From NCBI GenBank assembly GCA_944389145.1, contig CALXLH010000039.1, positions 1 to 64,000 of the forward strand: DNA of 64,000 nucleotides, given 5' to 3'. Below the pieces are notes generated by a model. That model was not told the origin of the DNA. It worked only from the letters and a program-made list of their open reading frames with translations, and searched no databases. The position numbers were made by a program, and so were the translations under genes. Source of the DNA: an uncultured Spirochaetaceae bacterium (GTDB taxonomy: Bacteria; Spirochaetota; Spirochaetia; Sphaerochaetales; Sphaerochaetaceae). The number at the start of each line of letters is the position of its first letter. The first letter of the stretch is position 1. This document shows, piece by piece, positions 35,338 to 43,816 of this stretch.

Positions 35338-35736
35338 ATGCAGAGGGAGCTTACATATGAGGCTGTCCTCTCATATCCGGGCCATCCTAGCGCTGAGGAT
35401 GTATACCGGGTGATATCATCAAGATATAGCACGATATCGAAGGCTACGGTCTATCGTAACCTAAACGCCTTGTATGAGGAAGGAAAGATAGGCAAGGTTC
35501 CTCCGATGATAGGGTATGAGGCCCATTATGATCATCGTACGGATCATCATTGCCATGCGATATGCACAAGGTGCGGAAAGGTTGTCGATGTTGATGTACA
35601 ATATGATTCGGCAATGTTCACAAACGCAGTATCCATGGAAGAAGGGTTCATGCTTGACTCCCATGATCTGATATTCGAAGGCACCTGCATGGAATGCAGG
35701 AATAAGGAGAAGGAAGATGGAACTGAAGGGATCTAG
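35338..35736 (+). CDS. Fur-family regulator, PerR-like
   Basis: 132 residues from ATG 35338, chosen because GAAGGA lies five bases upstream. In-frame earlier starts (35317, 35269) overlap the operator or promoter. A winged-helix domain ([36 protein letters not shown]) is followed by the metal domain [24 protein letters not shown]. The structural zinc is held by two CxxC pairs (CTRC, CMEC). Pairing with rubrerythrin points to peroxide sensing (PerR) instead of iron sensing. Overlaps rbr by 20 bases. Confidence 0.88.
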   Translation: MQRELTYEAVLSYPGHPSAEDVYRVISSRYSTISKATVYRNLNALYEEGKIGKVPPMIGYEAHYDHRTDHHCHAICTRCGKVVDVDVQYDSAMFTNAVSMEEGFMLDSHDLIFEGTCMECRNKEKEDGTEGI

Positions 35737-36256
35737 GACTGAGAAGAATCTTCAGACGGCATTTGCAGGCGAGAGCCAGGCAAGGAACAAGTATACCTAT
35801 TTTGCATCAAAGGCAAAGAAGGAAGGATATGAGCAGATCGCTGCAATCTTCCTTGAGACTGCTGAGAACGAGAAGGAGCATGCAAAGCTTTGGTTCAAGT
35901 ATCTTGAGGGTGGCGATATCCAGGGAACCGCTGCTAATCTTAAGGCTGCTGCCGAGGGAGAGAACTATGAGTGGACCGATATGTACGCTGAGTTCGCCAA
36001 GGTAGCCGAGGAAGAGGGATTCAAGGAGATTGCCGCTAAGTTCAGAGGCGTTGCTGCCATCGAGAAGCATCATGAGGAGAGATATCTCGCCCTTCTCAAG
36101 AACGTTGAGGAAGGTCTTGTGTTCTCAAGGGATGGAGAGATGATCTGGAAGTGCAGGAACTGCGGACATATCGTAGTCGGAAAGAAGGCTCCTGGCATCT
36201 GCCCTGTCTGCAATCATCCTCAGGCATATTTCGAGCTTGTCGGACAGAACTATTGA
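35717..36256 (+). CDS. Rubrerythrin
   Basis: 179 residues. Reduces hydrogen peroxide in anaerobes using a di-iron site and a rubredoxin-like centre. The ferritin-like four-helix domain has di-iron ligands in [25 protein letters not shown] and [11 protein letters not shown]. The C-terminal rubredoxin knuckles are CRNCGHIV and [11 protein letters not shown]. Starts inside the end of the perR gene with AAGGAAG upstream, so regulator and enzyme share a transcript. Its presence suggests an anaerobic lifestyle. Confidence 0.95.
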   Translation: MELKGSRTEKNLQTAFAGESQARNKYTYFASKAKKEGYEQIAAIFLETAENEKEHAKLWFKYLEGGDIQGTAANLKAAAEGENYEWTDMYAEFAKVAEEEGFKEIAAKFRGVAAIEKHHEERYLALLKNVEEGLVFSRDGEMIWKCRNCGHIVVGKKAPGICPVCNHPQAYFELVGQNY

Positions 36257-36275
36257 TCCGGCATCTTATCATCGG

Positions 36276-36300
36276 GGCCCTTCAGCGAAGGGCCTCTTCT
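36276..36300. terminator. Terminator between rubrerythrin and the PfkB kinase
   Basis: Perfect eight-base stem GGCCCTTC (36276-36283)/GAAGGGCC (36287-36294) with loop AGC, then TCTTCTCTTTC. It lies between two convergent genes. The rightward T-rich tail serves rubrerythrin. Confidence 0.85.
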
Positions 36301-36303
36301 CTT

Positions 36304-37299
36304 TCATAAGCTGAACCGATCTGTTATTCCTGCTTTGATCTCATCTATGCATCCAGAGCTGAACTGCGAGCCTATCTGACCTATGATCTCGCCTGCAAGG
36401 TATGATGCGATCATCCCTGACTTCTCCGTGCCATATCCTGAGAGATAGCCGAACAGGAATCCTGCTGCATATGTATCTCCGGCTCCTGTCGTATCCACGG
36501 GATCCGTAGTTCCATATAGCGGTATCTTCTTTATCACGCCATTATCTGAGATATAGGAGCCATGCTTTCCATTCTTCACTATCGCGATGCTGCATAGCTT
36601 GCCCATAGAACGGCAGCATTCATACGCATCATAATTGTCGAACAGGAACCTTGCCTCTTCGCTGTTAGCGAATACGATGTCTGCATTATCACGTATGATG
36701 CTTAGGAAATCCTCGCGATAGCGGCCTACGGCAAATGGATCTGCCAGATCGAATGCGACCGTCTTGTTCATCTTCCTGGCTATCTCAAGCACATGGCGTA
36801 CGGCCCTGCGCTGGCTTTCCGTGTCCCACATGTACCCTGTGAAGTAGAACATATCGGCATTCTCGATGCTACTGTCATTCACGAAGCTGCTGTCGAACAG
36901 CCTGTTAGCGCCGAGATATGTATTCATCGTACGCTCCTTGTCAGGCGTGAGCAGTATTATCGATGTTCCTGTGGGGCTGTCGAATGATACGAGCTCATCA
37001 TTCACTCCGCTCTCTGCCAGCCTCCTGCGGTAGATCTTTCCTTCCTCATCGCTGCCGATTCCTCCGGCAAGGGTCGTATCGATTCCAAGCATCCTTAGCG
37101 TGACCATCGTATTTGGGCATGAGCCGCCGCAAGAGTAGGATGTATCGAGATTCCGTATATGGCTCAGTATCTCCTGACGCTTTCTCTCATCTACCAGAAG
37201 CATCGTGCCCTTATTGAGCGATAACCTATCCAGCTCCTTGTCATCAACCCTGCAAAGGCAGTCTATCAGGGGATTTCCTATTCCATACACAGATGCCAT
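36304..37299 (-). CDS. PfkB-family carbohydrate/nucleoside kinase, adenosine kinase-like
   Basis: 331 residues, ribokinase fold. N-terminal YGIGNPLIDCLCRVDD and GGSCPNTMVTLRMLG (sugar-binding region). The C-terminal PfkB signature DTTGAGDTYAAGFLFG carries the catalytic Asp and anion hole. It resembles the adenosine kinase-like subgroup most, phosphorylating a nucleoside or sugar with ATP. The substrate is not certain. A perfect -10 TATAAT lies six bases before the ATG (37311-37306), a clear leaderless promoter. Confidence 0.85.
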   Translation of the reverse strand: MASVYGIGNPLIDCLCRVDDKELDRLSLNKGTMLLVDERKRQEILSHIRNLDTSYSCGGSCPNTMVTLRMLGIDTTLAGGIGSDEEGKIYRRRLAESGVNDELVSFDSPTGTSIILLTPDKERTMNTYLGANRLFDSSFVNDSSIENADMFYFTGYMWDTESQRRAVRHVLEIARKMNKTVAFDLADPFAVGRYREDFLSIIRDNADIVFANSEEARFLFDNYDAYECCRSMGKLCSIAIVKNGKHGSYISDNGVIKKIPLYGTTDPVDTTGAGDTYAAGFLFGYLSGYGTEKSGMIASYLAGEIIGQIGSQFSSGCIDEIKAGITDRFSL

Positions 37300-37305
37300 G
37301 ACAGG

Positions 37306-37311
37306 ATTATA
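37306..37311 (-). promoter_or_regulatory. -10 TATAAT of the PfkB kinase gene, leaderless
   Basis: Minus-strand consensus TATAAT ends six bases before the ATG at 37299. No convincing -35 at 17 bases. Confidence 0.5.
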
Positions 37312-37362
37312 ACCGAAAAGGAGCCTTCTTGATACGTGCTATTGACATACGCTAGATATGGG

Positions 37363-37612
37363 TTTTCCACTAGTTTTCCACAATTGCGTGTATAACTTGT
37401 GGAAAGCTGTGGAAATCATGGCTTTCAGGCATTGTCAACAGCATATGCATGGCATTGGTCACTATAAATTAATTATTTGTAATATAATGATATAAATTGA
37501 AACATTACAATCAGGATTTAATGTAACCAATATAATTTCTTAACTTGTGGAAAACCTCTTATCATGCTGTGGAAAATGGCTTATTCGGCAAGTTTTCCAC
37601 AGGTTTTCCACA
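37363..37612. other. Second DnaA-box cluster flanking an AT-rich core
   Basis: A non-coding 408-base gap holds eight TTTTCCACA-type boxes: forward at 37363 (last base T) and 37374, reverse at 37398 and 37408 (one change each), an AT-rich core (37461-37540), reverse at 37546 and 37568, forward at 37593 and 37604. The order is forward-forward-reverse-reverse on each half mirrored around the core. Unlike the dnaA-dnaN gap, no DnaA-trio follows any box. A DnaA-titrating or regulatory locus, or a secondary origin element, is suggested. Confidence 0.7.
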
Positions 37613-37707
37613 TGGTGGCATTATTCTGCTGCTCACTTGATAACTGCTATTGCCAAAGCGAATTAGTTGAAACAGCACGAATCCTGGCATATGGAAATCT
37701 AGTGTGG

Positions 37708-38754
37708 TCAGACCATGAGTCCGATATGGTACATCCTTACGGCATTGAAGAGTTCCCTGACATTTCCGCTCCATTCGCGGTTGAGGAACGGAGCGAAGTC
37801 AGTGATCCTGTCCTGAACGCTTATGCCGATCTTCTCCTCGATATTCTCTATCAGCCTAGGTATATCTTCCATGTGCTCTGAAAGGCTTGGCATCCTCAGC
37901 GTGATTCCTGAGATCCTATGATAGAAATCGTTGCGCATCTTCTTCTCCGTGACCATGCGCTGCATGTCTATGTTTGAGGCGGTTATGAGCATGAATTCAG
38001 ATTTCTTCATCCGGTCATCGCCGATCGATCTGTACTCTCCTGTCTCCATGAGATGGAGCAGCTTCGATTGCATCCTTAATGGAAGATCCTCGATCTCATC
38101 AAGGAACAGGATGCCTCCATCAGCAAGTGATACTATGCCGTCAACCTGATCCGTCGCTCCTGTGTAGGCACCCTTTGCATGACCGAAGAACCTTGATTCA
38201 GCGAGCTCTCCATCAAGAGCGCCGCATGATTCATATACGCTCTTGCGGCTCTTCGGGAGGCAGGCCTGCTTGATATACTGCACGACGAGATTCTTCCCTG
38301 TTCCTGTATCTCCTGATATATGGAATATCCTCTGCTTTGTCTTGATGATCCTCTCTATCGTGCGCCGCAGGGCTTCCATCACCTCTGAGTCTCCGACAAG
38401 CATGTCCTTGAGCGTGCCTATCTCATCCCTTATCCTCTCGGCGTCTTCCATGGCTCTTCCAAGCTCAGGCCCAGAGTAATCATATGGAAGGTATACGGTG
38501 TGCTGATATGACAGCAGGCGAGGGATATCTATCTTATCCGGATCATACAGCGCGATCATGGCATTGAGCGATGATAGCCTGTCCCTCAATGCTGGTGGTT
38601 CGATATCTGCCATATCGATGATGATCACGTCGTCCTTCTTAGGCAATGCTGACTTAAGCCTTTCGATCGAGCTATGTATCCTTGCCACAAGCGATGGCTC
38701 TGATGAAAGCCTTTCAAGCACGCCGCTGAGAGCAGGATTGAATATCTGGTACAA
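37708..38754 (-). CDS. Sigma-54-type AAA+ activator lacking a DNA-binding domain
   Basis: 348 residues. Residues about 1-110 form a receiver-like domain that contains DVIIIDMADIEPPALRDRL but lacks an obvious phospho-accepting set. The AAA+ domain follows, with Walker A GDTGTGKN, the sigma-54 contact loop GAYTGA (GAFTGA variant, near residue 196), Walker B GGILFLDEIEDLP and sensor region WSGNVRELFN. The protein ends 12 residues later with no Fis-type HTH. It could activate sigma-54 RNA polymerase from solution. TTG start with GGGGGAG upstream. Confidence 0.85.
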   Translation of the reverse strand: MYQIFNPALSGVLERLSSEPSLVARIHSSIERLKSALPKKDDVIIIDMADIEPPALRDRLSSLNAMIALYDPDKIDIPRLLSYQHTVYLPYDYSGPELGRAMEDAERIRDEIGTLKDMLVGDSEVMEALRRTIERIIKTKQRIFHISGDTGTGKNLVVQYIKQACLPKSRKSVYESCGALDGELAESRFFGHAKGAYTGATDQVDGIVSLADGGILFLDEIEDLPLRMQSKLLHLMETGEYRSIGDDRMKKSEFMLITASNIDMQRMVTEKKMRNDFYHRISGITLRMPSLSEHMEDIPRLIENIEEKIGISVQDRITDFAPFLNREWSGNVRELFNAVRMYHIGLMV

Positions 38755-38784
38755 ACGACTCCCCCCTAATACAGATATGCCTTA

Positions 38785-38812
38785 TTTATACAGTGTATTT
38801 CTGAGAAGTCAA
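38785..38812 (-). promoter_or_regulatory. Promoter of the sigma-54-type activator
   Basis: Minus strand -35 TTGACT (38812-38807), 16-base spacer, -10 TATAAA (38790-38785). The -35 and next four bases (TTGACTTCTC) are identical to those of the GH63 operon promoter near 10315. Confidence 0.55.
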
Positions 38813-38868
38813 ATAAAAATGCATAATATATTCAAAATCAAAAAAATAAAAGATTATTTGTTTATGAT

Positions 38869-39618
38869 TTATTGCTCATCATTAGATTTCTTGCTTTGAA
38901 GGATAACTTGTATTGCTGCAGCGGCGTAAACGGCAGCGGTCTCGGACCGAAGGATGTTTGTCTTTAGCAGCACAGGAAGGGCGCCCCTGTCCTCAGCCTT
39001 GAGGCATTCCTGTTCCGAGAAGCCTCCTTCCGGGCCTATCATGGCTGTTACCGCCCTGGCATCTGCAGTGGCTTCCTCTATAGATACGGATGACTTCCTC
39101 ATTCCCTGATGAAGGATCATGAGCTTCCCTTCGGCCTCGTCGAGGGCCTTTTCGAATGGAAGTGGTCCGACAAGGGTCGGAAGGTCGGCCCCGGATTGCT
39201 GCACGGCTTCCCTCATGATAAGCGACAGCCTTTCCATCTGATGATCGTTCAGATGCCCTTCGGTGAATTCCGTCTCCATCAGGACGATCTTCCTGACGCC
39301 CATCTCGGTGAGCATCCTGATCTCTCCTTCGTTCTTCTTGTTCTTAAGCACTGAGATCATCATGGTTATCGGAAGCAGGCTGCCCTTGAATGCGGAGAGG
39401 TCATCAAGGAGCGTCTCTTCCGGATGGTCCGTTTCTTCCAGTGCCAGGCTCTCCTCATCATAGAGGAATGCCTTGAAGTATCTTCCATCCTTATCCTTGG
39501 CCGTGAACGTATCATTCATGCTCAGCCTGAGTACTGAGAAGAGGTATCTCTGCTCCTTCTTGCTTAGCTTGTAGATCCCGCTGCCGTCCCTATTGCCGCT
39601 GAGAAGGAATATCCTCAT
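38869..39618 (-). CDS. rsmE: 16S rRNA m3U1498 methyltransferase
   Basis: 249 residues, SPOUT family. Methylates N3 of U1498 in 16S rRNA. The N-terminal PUA-like part (LSKKEQRYLFSVLRLSMNDTFTAKDKDGRYFKAFL) precedes the knotted SAM-binding fold, with MTEMGVRKIVLMETEFTEG-like strand, REAVQQSGADLPT, AMIGPEGGFSEQE and LKTNILRSETAAVYAAAAI. Overlaps ctpA by four bases, so it is the second gene of that operon. Confidence 0.94.
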   Translation of the reverse strand: MRIFLLSGNRDGSGIYKLSKKEQRYLFSVLRLSMNDTFTAKDKDGRYFKAFLYDEESLALEETDHPEETLLDDLSAFKGSLLPITMMISVLKNKKNEGEIRMLTEMGVRKIVLMETEFTEGHLNDHQMERLSLIMREAVQQSGADLPTLVGPLPFEKALDEAEGKLMILHQGMRKSSVSIEEATADARAVTAMIGPEGGFSEQECLKAEDRGALPVLLKTNILRSETAAVYAAAAIQVILQSKKSNDEQ

Positions 39619-41042
39619 TCTCCAAGAACCTCCATCGCAGCCTCCAGCGCCTTGTCATATTCAGGCTCTGCCACAGGCCTGTCATTCCAGTCCATCCTGT
39701 AAAGGTATTCATTCCTTACCAGAAGCTCAAGGAGCGAGGATGGTACTCCGCTTTCCTCGTTCTCCGATACGAATAGGGCGACGTTCTCATATGAGTAATC
39801 AGGATGATCGTCTACGAAGCCTGCTATGTCCTCATTCTCCATGAAATCGCTATAGGCCTTCATATCCTCATCGCTGTATTCCTCTTCCTCTACGAGGATG
39901 TCTGGAGCTATCCCGACATGGTGGATATCACTGCCGTCAGGAGTGAAGAAATGACCTGTCGTCACCTGTATGTAGCCTTCGCTGAAAGGCCTTACCTCCT
40001 GTGATATACCCTTGCCGAAGGTCGTTGATCCGACAACCGTCGCACGGTCGTTGTCTGATAGCGCTCCCGTGAGTATCTCGCTTGATGATGCTGTTCCGCC
40101 GTTTACCAGCAGCACTACCGGCACGCTATCTGGCACGGCTGTTCCCGCAGATGCGTCTATGATGCTTTCCTTCCGCCCTGAGCCGTCCTTATAGCGCGTG
40201 ATCAGCAGCGTCCCGTCATCAAGGAACATATCTGCGATCGTTAGCGCGCTCTGGACCGTTCCTCCTCCGTTGTTCCTGAGGTCGATGATCAGCTTTCCTG
40301 CTCCTTCCTCCATAAGCTTTCCGATCTCTTCCTCGAAGCTTTCTGCCGTTGATAGCGAGAATGTGAATATCCTTATGTATCCTATGTCTTCGCTGATCAT
40401 CCCGGCTGAGGTGGAAGGCGTGTTGACTCTCTCCGGACGCAGCGTGAGATCGAATACGGCATCATCGCGATGTACCGTTATCGTTATATCCTTTCCTGCT
40501 TCTCCACGCAGCTTCCTTGAAGCCTCTACGGCGCTCATCGGAGCGACATCCTCTCCGTCTATATGGCTTATCATGTCATGAGGCCTGAGCCCGGCCCTGT
40601 CTGCCGGCCCGCCCGGGAATGGCGCCTGTATTATGACCATCATGGTAGATGGATCGGATGGATCCTGATGCGAAGGATTGTATTTCGTCAGATAGAGTCC
40701 TAGTCCTATGTAGCTTCCTTCTGAGCTTTCGTCGAATTCCTCTGCCTCATCAGATGGGATATAGTATGAATATTCATCGCCCAGGGAATCGATCATGGCG
40801 GCAACGAGCTCCTCCTCCATTGCCTTATTGTCTATGTCGCCAAGGTAATATGAGTCGAGGAATGAATACAGATTGCCGAGTGAATACAGCATGCTTGATA
40901 TGCTTACAGAGCGTTCGATCGTGCTTTCCGCTGTCAGCTCTATGGGCGCTGATGTATCAAGCGAGGTATATTCCCTGCCTCCTGATGCGGATAGCGAGAC
41001 TGAGATCAGGGCTATTGCAAGCCATGTTATTGCCTTCTTCAT
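39615..41042 (-). CDS. C-terminal processing protease CtpA/Prc (S41)
   Basis: 475 residues from ATG 41042, where a signal peptide starts (KKAITWLAIALISVSLSASG). The longer frame to 41078 spoils it. The mature protein acts in the periplasm on C-termini of substrates. PDZ domain GPADRAGLRPHDMISHIDGEDV, protease core GKLIIDLRNNGGGTVQSAL, catalytic Ser in GGTASSSEILTGALSDN and Lys in VVGSTTFGKGISQEV. A C-terminal charged region follows. TATACT lies seven bases before the ATG, predicting a leaderless transcript. Confidence 0.93.
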   Translation of the reverse strand: MKKAITWLAIALISVSLSASGGREYTSLDTSAPIELTAESTIERSVSISSMLYSLGNLYSFLDSYYLGDIDNKAMEEELVAAMIDSLGDEYSYYIPSDEAEEFDESSEGSYIGLGLYLTKYNPSHQDPSDPSTMMVIIQAPFPGGPADRAGLRPHDMISHIDGEDVAPMSAVEASRKLRGEAGKDITITVHRDDAVFDLTLRPERVNTPSTSAGMISEDIGYIRIFTFSLSTAESFEEEIGKLMEEGAGKLIIDLRNNGGGTVQSALTIADMFLDDGTLLITRYKDGSGRKESIIDASAGTAVPDSVPVVLLVNGGTASSSEILTGALSDNDRATVVGSTTFGKGISQEVRPFSEGYIQVTTGHFFTPDGSDIHHVGIAPDILVEEEEYSDEDMKAYSDFMENEDIAGFVDDHPDYSYENVALFVSENEESGVPSSLLELLVRNEYLYRMDWNDRPVAEPEYDKALEAAMEVLGE

Positions 41043-41049
41043 GGGTATG

Positions 41050-41097
41050 AGTATAGTACAACGCTCAATTGCAATCATCTCTCCAAGAGTTTAGACT
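41050..41097. promoter_or_regulatory. Divergent promoters ctpA / lgt, both leaderless
   Basis: Rightward: -35 TTGCAA (41069-41074), 17-base spacer, -10 TAGACT (41092-41097), six bases to the lgt ATG. Leftward: -10 TATACT (41055-41050), seven bases to the ctpA ATG. TTGCAA is its own complement and lies between the two. Confidence 0.5.
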
Positions 41098-41103
41098 TTC
41101 GAC

Positions 41104-42108
41104 ATGATTCCGCTTTTCGTGGCATTTCCCAGCTGGATAGACCCATATGTGATAGATGGACTGCCTGTGCGGTGGTATGCGCTTATGTATATCGTCGCAT
41201 TCTCCATTGCCTATATCCTCTTCAGATACCAGTGCAGGAATGATGGGGTGATAAGCATGAACGCATCGGAGAGCCAGGACTTCTTCTTCATCGCGATCCT
41301 CTTCCTTCTGATCTTCGCGAGGCTTTTTTCCGTCCTATTCTATAGTGATGCTAGGTATTATATCACCCATCCATGGATGATATTCTGGCCTTTCAGGGAC
41401 GGACGCTTCATAGGTCTTCCTGGGATGAGCTACCATGGAGGCGTGGCAGGGTGCATCATCGGAGGCTGGATATATGCCAGAAGGCATGGCAGGAGCCTCC
41501 TGCAGCTGACAGATATCGTGACGGCAGGGATTCCCTTGGGTTATACCTTCGGACGCCTTGGAAACTTCATTAATGCGGAACTTTATGGAAGGGTCTCCTC
41601 GCTGCCATGGGCAATGGTCTTTCCTACGGCTCCTCGCTTCTCGTCCGATGAGGCATGGGTGAGGGAATTTGCCGACCGCATCGGGATGGAGTATTCAGCA
41701 GGAGAGCTTCTGAACCTTCCGCGCCATCCTTCACAGCTCTATGAGGCATTGTTCGAGGGTATTATCCTCTTCCTGATACTTTTCTTCATCATAAGGCCGA
41801 TCAAGATCAGGAAGGGAATGCCTCATGGATTCGTGTTCTCGTTCTATCTGATGGGATATGGCCTGTTCCGCTTCCTTATCGAGTACTGCAGGCAGCCTGA
41901 TAGCAATATAGGGTATATCATAAGCCTGGGAGGAAGCGGGAATATCGCGGTATTCGAATCATTCCTAAATATCTCAGAAGGCCAGATATTCTGTCTCCTC
42001 ATGATAGCAGCAGGAGCGGCTCTGCTCGCCTTCGTCATGTGGAGGCATTCAGTTGATAGCAAGGAAGCTGCAAGGTCTAAGGGAAGAGCTAAGGGAAAGA
42101 GGGCTTGA
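41104..42108 (+). CDS. lgt: Prolipoprotein diacylglyceryl transferase
   Basis: 334 residues, inner membrane. Adds diacylglycerol from phosphatidylglycerol to lipobox cysteines, the first step of lipoprotein maturation. The Lgt signature is clear: GLPVRWYALMYIVAF at the N-terminus, GLPGMSYHGGVAGCIIGGWIYA, and ITLG-YTFGRLGNFINAELYGR containing the essential Arg/Asn. HPSQLYEALFEGIILFLILFF follows. C-terminal tail is basic. The ATG at 41104 lies six bases after a -10 box. Ends 56 bases inside pepP. Confidence 0.95.
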   Translation: MIPLFVAFPSWIDPYVIDGLPVRWYALMYIVAFSIAYILFRYQCRNDGVISMNASESQDFFFIAILFLLIFARLFSVLFYSDARYYITHPWMIFWPFRDGRFIGLPGMSYHGGVAGCIIGGWIYARRHGRSLLQLTDIVTAGIPLGYTFGRLGNFINAELYGRVSSLPWAMVFPTAPRFSSDEAWVREFADRIGMEYSAGELLNLPRHPSQLYEALFEGIILFLILFFIIRPIKIRKGMPHGFVFSFYLMGYGLFRFLIEYCRQPDSNIGYIISLGGSGNIAVFESFLNISEGQIFCLLMIAAGAALLAFVMWRHSVDSKEAARSKGRAKGKRA

Positions 42109-43789
42109 TGGTTATCTGATAACAGGAACAGATCCTCATCAGAGCGAGTATGTTCCGCTGCGATGGAGGACCCGTGAGTTCATATCTGGCTTTACCGGCT
42201 CTGCCGGTACCGTCGTAGTAACGATGGATAAGGCCCTGCTGTGGACAGATAGCCGCTATTGGATCCAGGCCGGCAAGGAGCTTGATGGTACGGGATTCAT
42301 CCTCATGAGGGATGGTGATAAAGACGTTCCGTCAGTCTCCGGATGGCTTGCTGGAAGCGGCCTCAGGATAGGTGCTGATGGCCTCACGCTTTCGCTTTCT
42401 GAGAAGATGAGGCTTGAGAAGGCTGGCGTGGATATCGTCATTACCGGTGATCTTCTCTCTCCTCTCTGGCCTGACAGGCCTTCCGTGCCATGTACTCAGA
42501 TCCGCGAGGTGGGCATGGAACAAGCAGGGCTGAGCGCGTCGAAGAAGCTGGATGCCGTTCGTTCAGCGTTGAGGGAGAAGGGTGCGGACTGGACGCTCAT
42601 ATCCTCCCTCGATGATATAGCATGGCTCACTAATCTGCGAGCAGATGATATCCCATATAATCCTGTATTCGTCTCATATGCGTTCATATCCCAGGATAAG
42701 GCTATTCTTTTCGTGGATAGCGCAAGGTTTTCCGATGAGATCATGGACGAGGTGGCCTCTCTTTATTCCATAGCTTCCTATGAGTCCATCATGGAGGAGG
42801 GAAAGGGTCTCTTTGAGGGAAAGGGCTATATCTCTCCAGAGCGTACATCCGCGTCCATCGCCTCTATGTTTTCCTCGTTCATCACAGGACGTGACATAAC
42901 CACGGATATGAAGGCAAGGAAGAATGAGACAGAGCTTGAGGGGATGAGGAAGGCCCATATCCTTGATGGCGTTGCCTATGTCCGGTTCCTTTCTCGCCTT
43001 GACCGTAACGGAAAGTATACGGAGATGGGGCTTGCGAGGATGCTTGAGGATGAGAGGGCGAGGATAGAAGGATATCAGGGCCCGTCATTCTCCCCTATAT
43101 CAGGATGGAAGGAGCATGGTGCTATCGTTCATTATGCTCCTGACGAGGAAAGCGATGCCATAGTCGAAGGAAGCGGGCTTCTCGTGCTTGATACAGGCTC
43201 ACAGTTCTCGTTCGGCATGACCGATATAACCCGTACGCTGCTCTTTGGTGAGGCGACAGAAGAGGAGAAGAGGGATTACACGCTGGTACTGAAGGGCCAT
43301 CTTGCTCTTGCAAGGGCTGTCTTCATAGAGGGTACGAGGGGTGTGCAGCTTGATGTGCTTGCAAAGCAGTTCCTGTGGAGGGAGGGAGAGAGCTTCTTCC
43401 ATGGAACGGGCCATGGCGTCGGATGCAATCTCTCTGTCCATGAGGGACCTCAGAGGATATCCTCAGCGCTTATAGATGTGCCGCTTCGTCCAGGGATGGT
43501 CATATCCGATGAGCCAGGGGTCTATAAGGAAGGGCGCCATGGCATCAGGATAGAGAATCTTGTCACGGTCAGGGAGGCGAGGACGACGGAGTTCGGTACG
43601 TTTTATTCGTTTGAGACTCTTACCCTTGTTCCGTATGAGAGGGCGCTCCTGGATATGGCTCTCCTGACGGATGAGGAAATTAATCAGATAAACTGCTATC
43701 ATGAGGTAGTAAGAAAGACTCTTTCTCATTATCTTGATAGTGAAGCACTTAGATGGCTTGAGTCCGCTACGGCTCCCATCGAGAAGTGA
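42053..43789 (+). CDS. pepP: Xaa-Pro aminopeptidase (M24B)
   Basis: 578 residues. Removes N-terminal residues before proline. TTG start at 42053, supported by GGAGG seven bases upstream, though it lies inside the lgt end in another frame. Two creatinase-like N-terminal domains (GYLITGTDPHQSEYVPLRWRTREFISGFTGSAGT, DIAWLTNLRADDIPYNPVFVSYA) precede the metal-binding pita-bread fold with LVLDTGSQFSFGMTDITRT, GTGHGVGCNLSVHEGPQ, PGMVISDEPGVYKEGRHGIRIENL. The di-metal ligands Asp, Asp, His, Glu, Glu are all present. Confidence 0.93.
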   Translation: MIARKLQGLREELRERGLDGYLITGTDPHQSEYVPLRWRTREFISGFTGSAGTVVVTMDKALLWTDSRYWIQAGKELDGTGFILMRDGDKDVPSVSGWLAGSGLRIGADGLTLSLSEKMRLEKAGVDIVITGDLLSPLWPDRPSVPCTQIREVGMEQAGLSASKKLDAVRSALREKGADWTLISSLDDIAWLTNLRADDIPYNPVFVSYAFISQDKAILFVDSARFSDEIMDEVASLYSIASYESIMEEGKGLFEGKGYISPERTSASIASMFSSFITGRDITTDMKARKNETELEGMRKAHILDGVAYVRFLSRLDRNGKYTEMGLARMLEDERARIEGYQGPSFSPISGWKEHGAIVHYAPDEESDAIVEGSGLLVLDTGSQFSFGMTDITRTLLFGEATEEEKRDYTLVLKGHLALARAVFIEGTRGVQLDVLAKQFLWREGESFFHGTGHGVGCNLSVHEGPQRISSALIDVPLRPGMVISDEPGVYKEGRHGIRIENLVTVREARTTEFGTFYSFETLTLVPYERALLDMALLTDEEINQINCYHEVVRKTLSHYLDSEALRWLESATAPIEK

Positions 43790-43816
43790 ATAGCTGAGTA
43801 TACGGAGGGTATATAG

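Noticed and set aside
37564-37881. Rightward 105-codon open frame
   Set aside because: It begins inside the DnaA-box cluster, lacks a ribosome site, and overlaps the convincing leftward AAA+ gene for most of its length.
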